Below, piece after piece: positions 59,385 to 64,000 of a stretch of DNA of 64,000 nucleotides. The DNA lies in contig CAWFJZ010000040.1 of the NCBI GenBank assembly GCA_963816315.1, positions 28,341 through 92,340 of the forward strand. Direction: 5' to 3'. The translations under genes were made by a program, and so were the position numbers. Origin of the DNA: CADEEN01 sp963816315 (GTDB lineage Bacteria > Pseudomonadota > Gammaproteobacteria > Burkholderiales > Burkholderiaceae_C). Position 1 is the first letter of the stretch, and the number at the start of each line of letters is the position of its first letter. The notes beneath the pieces were generated by a model, which made no database searches, was not told where the DNA came from, and saw nothing but the letters and a program-made list of their open reading frames with translations.

Positions 59385-60607
59385 ATGGACTCCCTCATCG
59401 CAGCCGCTGGGCGCGCGCTGGCCGCGGGCGATGCGCTCAGCGCGCTCAAGCGCGTCGCGCTGCGCAACGACCCGCCGGCGCTGGCCTTGCGCGGCATCGC
59501 GATGGCGCAGCTCGGCGAGCTCACGCGTGCGCGCGAGTTGTTGCGGCGCGCGGCTCGCGGCTTCGGCGGCCACGAGGCGCTGGCGCGCGCACGCTGCGTC
59601 GTCGCCGAGGCCGAGGTGGCGCTGGCGATGCGCGACCTGGGCGGCTCGCCGCGCACGCTGCTGGCCGCGGCAGCCGCTCTCGATGCGCGCGCGGACCATG
59701 CCAACGCCACGCATGCGCGCCTGATCGCGGTGCGTCGGTTGCTGCTGCTCGGCCGCCTCGGCGAGGCCGCCGCGGCGCTCGCCGGCCTCGACACGCGCAG
59801 CCTCGCTTCGCCGTCACTCGTGGCGGTGGCCGAGCTGGCCATCGCCGAGGTCGCCATGCGCACGCTGCGCACGGCGGCGGCGCGCGATGCGCTGCAACGC
59901 GCGCAGGCAGCAGCCGAACGCGCACGCGTGCCCGCACTGATGGCCGAGGTGGCCGAGGCACAGGCCGCGCTCCTGCGCCCGGCCGCGCGGCGCTGGCAGG
60001 CCGGTGGCGTTGCGCCGCTGCACCTGGCCGACGTGGAAGCGCTGTTCGCTTCGGGCGCGCTGGTGGTCGATGCCTGCCGGCGCGGGCTGCGCCGCGGCGC
60101 CGAGTGCCGGCCGCTCGCGCGCCGGCCGCTGCTGTTCACGCTGTTCGCGCGCTGGCCGAAGGCTGGCCCGGCAACGTCGATCGTGACGCGCTGATCGCAC
60201 GCGCGTTCCGCACCCTCCAGCCCGACGAGACACACCGCGCGCGCCTGCGCGTCGAGATCGGCCGGCTGCGTGCGCTCGTCGCGCCGCTGGCGCGCATCGA
60301 GGCGACCGAGCGCGGGTACGCGCTCGCAGCGCGCAGCGCGCAAGGTGTCGTCGTGCTCGTGCCGCCGATCGAGGGTGACGAGGCCTCGCTGCAGGCGCTG
60401 CTGGCCGACGGCGCGGCCTGGTCCACCTCGGCGCTCGCGCTCGCGCTGGGCGAGAGCCAGCGCACCGTGCAGCGCGCGCTCGCCGATCTGGAAGCAGCAG
60501 GCAAGGTGCGCTCGATCAGCCGCGCACGGGCGCAGCGCTGGATCGCGCCGCCGCTGACCGGATTCACGACGATCTTGTTACTCCCACCTTCGCTGCCGTT
60601 TGCCTAG
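59385..60607 (+). CDS. Ala-rich helical protein with C-terminal HTH, one frameshift
   Basis: About 407 residues. The first 250 are Ala/Arg-rich helical repeats resembling TPR-like pairs (ARELLRRAARGF, LIAVRRLLLLGRLGEAAAALAGL). The C-terminal part, in another frame after about 60140, has an OmpR/winged-helix-like start (DALIARAFRTLQPDETHRARLRVEIGRLRAL) and a helix-turn-helix STSALALALGESQRTVQRALADLE. One indel near 60130-60145 joins them (V-R-A-L-A-E-G-W-P-G). It is probably a transcriptional regulator for the SRPBCC gene that follows. I do not recognise the exact family. Confidence 0.65.
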
Positions 60608-60617
60608 AGTGCCCTCA

Positions 60618-60647
60618 CGGCGCCGACATTCGTTCACGTCGGCGCCG
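60618..60647. terminator. Intergenic hairpin before the SRPBCC gene
   Basis: CGGCGCCGAC at 60618-60627 and its perfect complement at 60638-60647 with a 10-base loop. It lies ten bases after the regulator stop and 36 bases before the next start. No T-run follows, so it could be an operator dyad instead of a terminator. Confidence 0.5.
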
Positions 60648-60682
60648 CAAGCACTCAACGCAACACTCATTCGGAGATCAAG

Positions 60683-61144
60683 ATGATGGACATCGTTCAC
60701 AGAATCGGCATCAAGGCGCCCGCGGGCAAGGTCTATGCAGCGCTGGCGACGATCGACGGGCTGGCGGGCTGGTGGACCCGCGACACGAGCGGCAGCTCGA
60801 AGGCCGGCGGCCACGTCGCCTTTCGTTTCCACACCGCCGCGGGCGACGAGATCGGCGGCTTCGGCATGGACGTGCTCGAACTGGCGCCGGACCACAAGGT
60901 GCATTGGCAAGTCAAGGACGGGCCGGCGGAGTGGGTCGGCACCGGCATCGAGTTCGGGCTGTCGCAACAGGAGGGCTACACGATCGTGATGTTCGGCCAC
61001 CGCCACTGGCGCGACGACGGCGGCGAGTTCATGGCCCACTGCAGCACCAAGTGGGCGACCTTCCTGCTGAGCCTGCGCGATCTCGTCGAGACCGGCCAGG
61101 GCCGGCCGTCGCCCAACGACCTCAAGATCAGCAACTGGCATTGA
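60683..61144 (+). CDS. SRPBCC / AHSA1-like domain protein
   Basis: A 153-residue protein with the START-like fold: IGIKAPAGKVYAALATIDGLAGWW at the start, a beta-rich middle (GGHVAFRFHTAAGDEIGGFG) and a C-terminal helix (STKWATFLLSLRDLVETG). Proteins of this family bind small hydrophobic ligands and often stand beside ArsR-type or other regulators. It is intact between frameshifted neighbours. An ATG at 60686 is also possible; GGAGATCAAG precedes both. Ligand unknown. Confidence 0.88.
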   Translation: MMDIVHRIGIKAPAGKVYAALATIDGLAGWWTRDTSGSSKAGGHVAFRFHTAAGDEIGGFGMDVLELAPDHKVHWQVKDGPAEWVGTGIEFGLSQQEGYTIVMFGHRHWRDDGGEFMAHCSTKWATFLLSLRDLVETGQGRPSPNDLKISNWH

Positions 61145-61154
61145 AGGTTGCAGC

Positions 61155-61790
61155 ATGAACAAGAAGACTGCCGAGATCGTGCGCGAGTACGGCCCCTTTG
61201 CCGGCGCCGACAAGATCAATGGCATCACGCCGACGGCGAGCGCGTCTGGGCCGCCACGGGCGCGAAGCTGCTCGCCATCGATCCCGCAAGCGGCGCCGTC
61301 GCGCGCACGCTGGACGTGGCCTGCGACGCCGGCAGCGCATTCGACGGCACGCACCTCTACCAGATCGCCGAAGCACGCATCGACAAGATCGACCCCGCGA
61401 GCGGCCAGGTGCTGGCCTCGATCCCCGGCCCGGCCACGGCGGCGACTCGGGCCTGGCGTGGGCCGAAGGCAGCTGGGGTCGGGCAGTACCGCGACCGCAA
61501 GATTCACCGCATCGACCCGGCCACGGGCGCGATCTTGCGCACCATCGAGTCCAACCGCTTCGTCACCGGCGTGACCTGGGTCGATGGCGAGTTGTGGCAC
61601 GGCACCTGGGACGGCGACGAGAGCGACATCCGTCGCATCGACCCGACAGCGGCGCCGTGCTCGAGCGGCTCCTGATGCCGCCGGGCACCGGCGTCGCGGC
61701 ATGGAGTCCGACGGCGCCGGCCTTTTCTATTGCGGCGGCGGCCCGAGCGGCAAGGTGCGCGCGGTGCAGCGGCCGAAGAAGGAACCGTGA
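61155..61790 (+). pseudogene. Beta-propeller (glutaminyl cyclotransferase/Vgb-like) gene with several frameshifts
   Basis: Segments of one beta-propeller protein appear in three frames: REYGPFAGADKINGIT, then GAKLLAIDPASGAVARTL and IDKIDPASGQVLASIPGP, then DRKIHRIDPATGAILRTIESNRF and GVTWVDGELWHGTWDGDE, and finally GLFYCGGGPSGKVRAVQRP. At least three single-base shifts (near 61232, 61440-61475 and 61650-61700) are needed to join them. Repeats of the I-D-P-A-S-G type mark the propeller blades. It is either a decayed gene or, given the conserved segments, an error-laden copy of an active one. Confidence 0.6.
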
Positions 61791-61860
61791 CGGTACGCGA
61801 GATCAGCGTCGTTTGACGCCGCGCAAAGCCGGCGCTGCGACGGATGCGATGGTGCGCGCC

Positions 61861-62618
61861 ATGACCGAGCCCGAGCGCGAGATCGCGTTGCGCCCGCTGC
61901 GTTTGTCCGACCCGCTGCGCTGGCTGGCGCTCGGCTGGCGCGACTTCCGCCGCGCGCCGGGCATCGGCCTGTTCTACGGCGCCGCCTTCATGGTCATGGG
62001 CTGGGCGCTGGCCAAGTGTATCGAAGCCGCGCCGGCCTATGTGCTGGCGCTGGCGGCGGGCTTTCTGCTGATGGGTCCGCTGCTCTGCCTCGGCCTTTAC
62101 CACGTCAGCCGCGCGCTCGAACGCGGCGAGACGCCAAATTCGCCGCGTCGCTGCTCGCCTTCGAGTCGCGGCTCGGGCCGCTGGCGATCTTCGGCTTCGT
62201 GCTGCTGGTGCTGGAGATGCTGTGGGGCCGGGTCACGCTGGTCATCTTCGCGGTCAGCTTCGACGGCATGCCCGACTTCAAAGGCTCGCTGCTGGCGCTG
62301 CTCGACCCGGAGAACCTGACCTTCATCGTCGCCTGGCTCGCCGTCGGCGCCGTCTTCGCCGGGCTGATCTTTTCGGTCAGCGTGATCTCGATCCCGATGC
62401 TGCTCGACCGCCCGGTCGATGCCATCACCGCCGGCCTGACGAGCCTGCGCCTGGTGCTCTCGCAACCCGGCGTGATGATCGTCTGGGGCGCGCTGATCAG
62501 CGCGCTCATCGTCGCGGCGATGCTGCCGTGGTTCGCCGGGCTCGTGATCGTCGGGCCGATCGTCGGCCATGCGTCGTGGCACGCCTATCGCGCGGCGGTG
62601 GCGCCACCCGGCATGTAG
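61861..62618 (+). CDS. DUF2189 family membrane protein, one frameshift
   Basis: About 252 residues with six or so transmembrane helices. The N-terminal part PLRLSDPLRWLALGWRDFRR followed by GIGLFYGAAFMVMGWAL is typical of DUF2189 proteins. The frame breaks near 62134, where one missing base interrupts G-E-T-P-K-F-A-A-S-L-L-A-F-E; the remainder (LAIFGFVLLVLEMLWGRVTL through VGPIVGHASWHAYRA) continues in the next frame. The function is unknown; in some bacteria the family neighbours cytochrome oxidase genes. Confidence 0.75.
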
Positions 62619-62675
62619 TTGCGTTTTTGGTTAACTATTGCAATAATCAAGACGCTGCAACCGAGTGAGCCACCG

Positions 62676-63124
62676 ATGAAACCCACCCCACCCGACTGGC
62701 CCCGCCTCTCCTCGAGCCTGTATTACCGCGATGCCGCAGCGGCGATCGACTGGCTGTGCCGCGCCTTCGGCTTCACGCTGCGCCTGAAGGTCGAAGGCGA
62801 TGGCGGGCGCATCGAGCACAGCGAGCTGGAGTACGGCCAAGCCGTGGTATGGTGAGCCAGGAAGAAGCCGCCGACGCGGCGCCGCGCTTCGGGCAACGCA
62901 GCGTCAGCCCGCTGACCGCCGGCGCCAACACCCAGGGCCTGATGCTCTACGTGGACGATGTCGATGCGCATTGCGCACAGGCTCGCGCGCAGGGGGCCAG
63001 CATCGTCGCCGAGCCCGCGGTGCACGACTACGGCGAGGACTACTGGGCCGACCGCAGTTACGGCGCGGCCGACTGCGAGGGCCACTTCTGGTGGTTCTCG
63101 CAGCGCCTGCGCTCGCGGCAGTGA
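62676..63124 (+). CDS. VOC/glyoxalase-family protein, one frameshift
   Basis: About 149 residues of a vicinal-oxygen-chelate fold protein: SSLYYRDAAAAIDWLCRAFGF opens the first beta-alpha-beta unit; after a break near 62849 (one missing base) come LMLYVDDVDAHCAQARAQGA and the ending YGAADCEGHFWWFSQRL. This pattern belongs to the PhnB/YdfO-like bleomycin-resistance/glyoxalase subgroup whose members often pair with ArsR and SRPBCC genes, as here. Enzymatic activity is unknown. Confidence 0.78.
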
Positions 63125-63193
63125 GCCCCTCCCCCCTCCAGGGGCTCACTCAAGGCCCGCGACGCCGCGGCGCTCGACGACGCACTGGCCGCG

Positions 63194-63496
63194 TTGGCCG
63201 ACCCGACACGGCGCGCGGTGGTGGACCTGCTGCGACGCCGCGCCCACCGCGCCGGCGAACTGGCCGACGCGCTCGCGCTCAGCCCGCCGGCGTTGAGCCG
63301 CCACCTGCGCGTGTTGAAGCGCAGCGGCCTCGTCGCCGACGACGAGCCCGAGCACGACGCGCGCGTGCGCCTGTACCGCCTGCAGCCCGAGCGCTTTGCG
63401 CCGCTGGGGGACTGGGTGGGCGGCATCACCGCGCTGTGGACCGATCAGCTCGCCGCGTTCAAGGCCCATGCCGAACGCAAGGCGCGGCGCAGGTGA
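63194..63496 (+). CDS. ArsR-family transcriptional regulator (start uncertain)
   Basis: A winged-helix regulator of about 100-120 residues: LADPTRRAVVDLLRRRAHRAGELADALALSPPALSRHLRVLKRSGLV contains the full ArsR helix-turn-helix, and the tail LGDWVGGITALWTDQLAAFKAHAER is typical of the group paired with SRPBCC proteins. The coding frame extends upstream to about 63150 (DAAALDDALAA) without ATG or GTG; a TTG at 63194 or a start lost to an indel near 63125-63150 are the options. No metal-binding Cys pair is visible, so this is not a metal sensor. The stop overlaps the next start. Confidence 0.75.
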   Translation: MADPTRRAVVDLLRRRAHRAGELADALALSPPALSRHLRVLKRSGLVADDEPEHDARVRLYRLQPERFAPLGDWVGGITALWTDQLAAFKAHAERKARRR

Positions 63497-63988
63497 TGCG
63501 CGGCGACCAGGCGCGCGCCAGCGTCGGCGTCGCGGTGCCGCCGCAGAAGCCTTCGACATCTTCACGCGCGAGATCGATCTCTGGTGGCGGCGCGGCCCGC
63601 GCTTTCGGCGCTGCGGCGGCGAGCGCGCGCTGATCGCGATCGAGCCGCGTCTGGGCGGGCGTGTGTTCGAGGCGGCAGGCGTTGACCTGCCGGCGCAGGA
63701 GATCGGCCGCGTGCTCGTCTGGCAACCGCCGCAACGGCTGGTGTTCGAGTGGCGCGGCGCCAACTTCGCGCCGCACGAATGCACCGAAGTCGAAGTGTTG
63801 TTCGAGCCGAGCGCGACCGGCACGCTGGTCACCGTCACGCACCGCGGCTGCGCCGGCTGCGCGGCGATCATCCGGTGCGCCACGGTCAGGAGGTGGTGCG
63901 CTTCATCGGCGAGATGGGCCGCTGGTGGGGCGGCCTGCTGTCGAGCTACCGCGTGACGGTGCACGACAGAGGACCCGGCCAGCGGTGA
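63496..63988 (+). CDS. SRPBCC (AHSA1-like) domain protein, two frameshifts
   Basis: About 163 residues in pieces: the ATG at 63496 overlaps the ArsR stop, AEAFDIFTREIDLWWRRGPRF and LGGRVFEAAGV through VLVWQPPQRLVFEWRG lie in a second frame, and VRHGQEVVRFIGEMGRWWGGLLSSY in a third. Breaks are near 63540 and 63865. The W-W-R and EW-R elements and the GWWGGLL-type end are those of START-like proteins encoded beside ArsR regulators. It reaches to 12 bases from the window edge. Confidence 0.68.
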
Positions 63989-64000
63989 AGCGTCAAGAGG

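Overview
The window is high-GC DNA (gene codons strongly biased to G/C in third position) with gene families and orders typical of Betaproteobacteria, most likely Burkholderiales: the fixGHIS/cbb3 block, a three-domain copper nitrite reductase, the SHP-DHC-cytochrome b operon and the YqjD/YqjE/YqjK trio. The physiology it suggests is a microaerobic and partly denitrifying heterotroph that stores polyhydroxyalkanoate. No rRNA, tRNA, CRISPR array or intact insertion sequence was seen.

Region by region. 0-2.4 kb: a minus-strand redox operon (SHP oxygen-binding cytochrome, diheme cytochrome c, membrane cytochrome b, OmpR-type regulator cut by the window edge). 2.8-4.6 kb: a scarred area with a truncated glyoxalase I, an intact 2OG-Fe(II) oxygenase, an N-terminal scrap resembling quinol nitric oxide reductase behind a good FNR/DNR-type box, and SirB2. 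4.6-8.1 kb: nirK-nirV-sco plus a cytochrome c. 8.2-9.1 kb: YqjD/YqjE/YqjK-like envelope proteins. 9.1-11.8 kb: a response regulator and a hybrid histidine kinase. 11.8-13.8 kb: an MBL-fold lipoprotein and an FNR/DNR-type regulator. 13.9-23.6 kb: cbb3 oxidase genes ccoI-S-N-O-Q-P-G, small FixH-like membrane proteins, hemN and a TauE/DsbD_2-like protein. 23.4-24.3 kb: a hemerythrin gene behind two FNR-like boxes.

24.3-54.3 kb is a large catabolic supercluster: epoxide hydrolase, class II aldolase, two acetolactate-synthase-like TPP enzymes, quinone oxidoreductase, two paralogous GntR/FCD regulators, a CheB-CheR-PAS kinase with a NarL-type regulator, a CoA-metabolism phosphotransferase, transhydrogenase PntAB, acyl-CoA dehydrogenase, small cytochromes, PHA synthase PhaC/PhaE, an SDR, an acyl-CoA ligase, an AldA-like aldehyde dehydrogenase, a Rieske protein, a PQQ alcohol dehydrogenase with the extra aspartate of lanthanide-dependent enzymes, and an outer-membrane protein. 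Palindromic TGAATTCA motifs recur in its intergenic gaps, including next to both GntR genes, and suggest a local regulon. One reading is oxidation of epoxides or vicinal diols to 2-hydroxyacyl-CoA followed by thiamine-dependent C-C cleavage. That is an inference.

54.5-64 kb: an AEC-family carrier, a PstS-like binding protein paired with a GGDEF/EAL protein, a ParE-toxin remnant and a run of small regulatory/SRPBCC/VOC genes. Single-base frameshifts are frequent at about 15-18 kb, 27-49 kb and 59-64 kb; most look like indels in otherwise well conserved genes, so an error-prone assembly is as likely as true decay.
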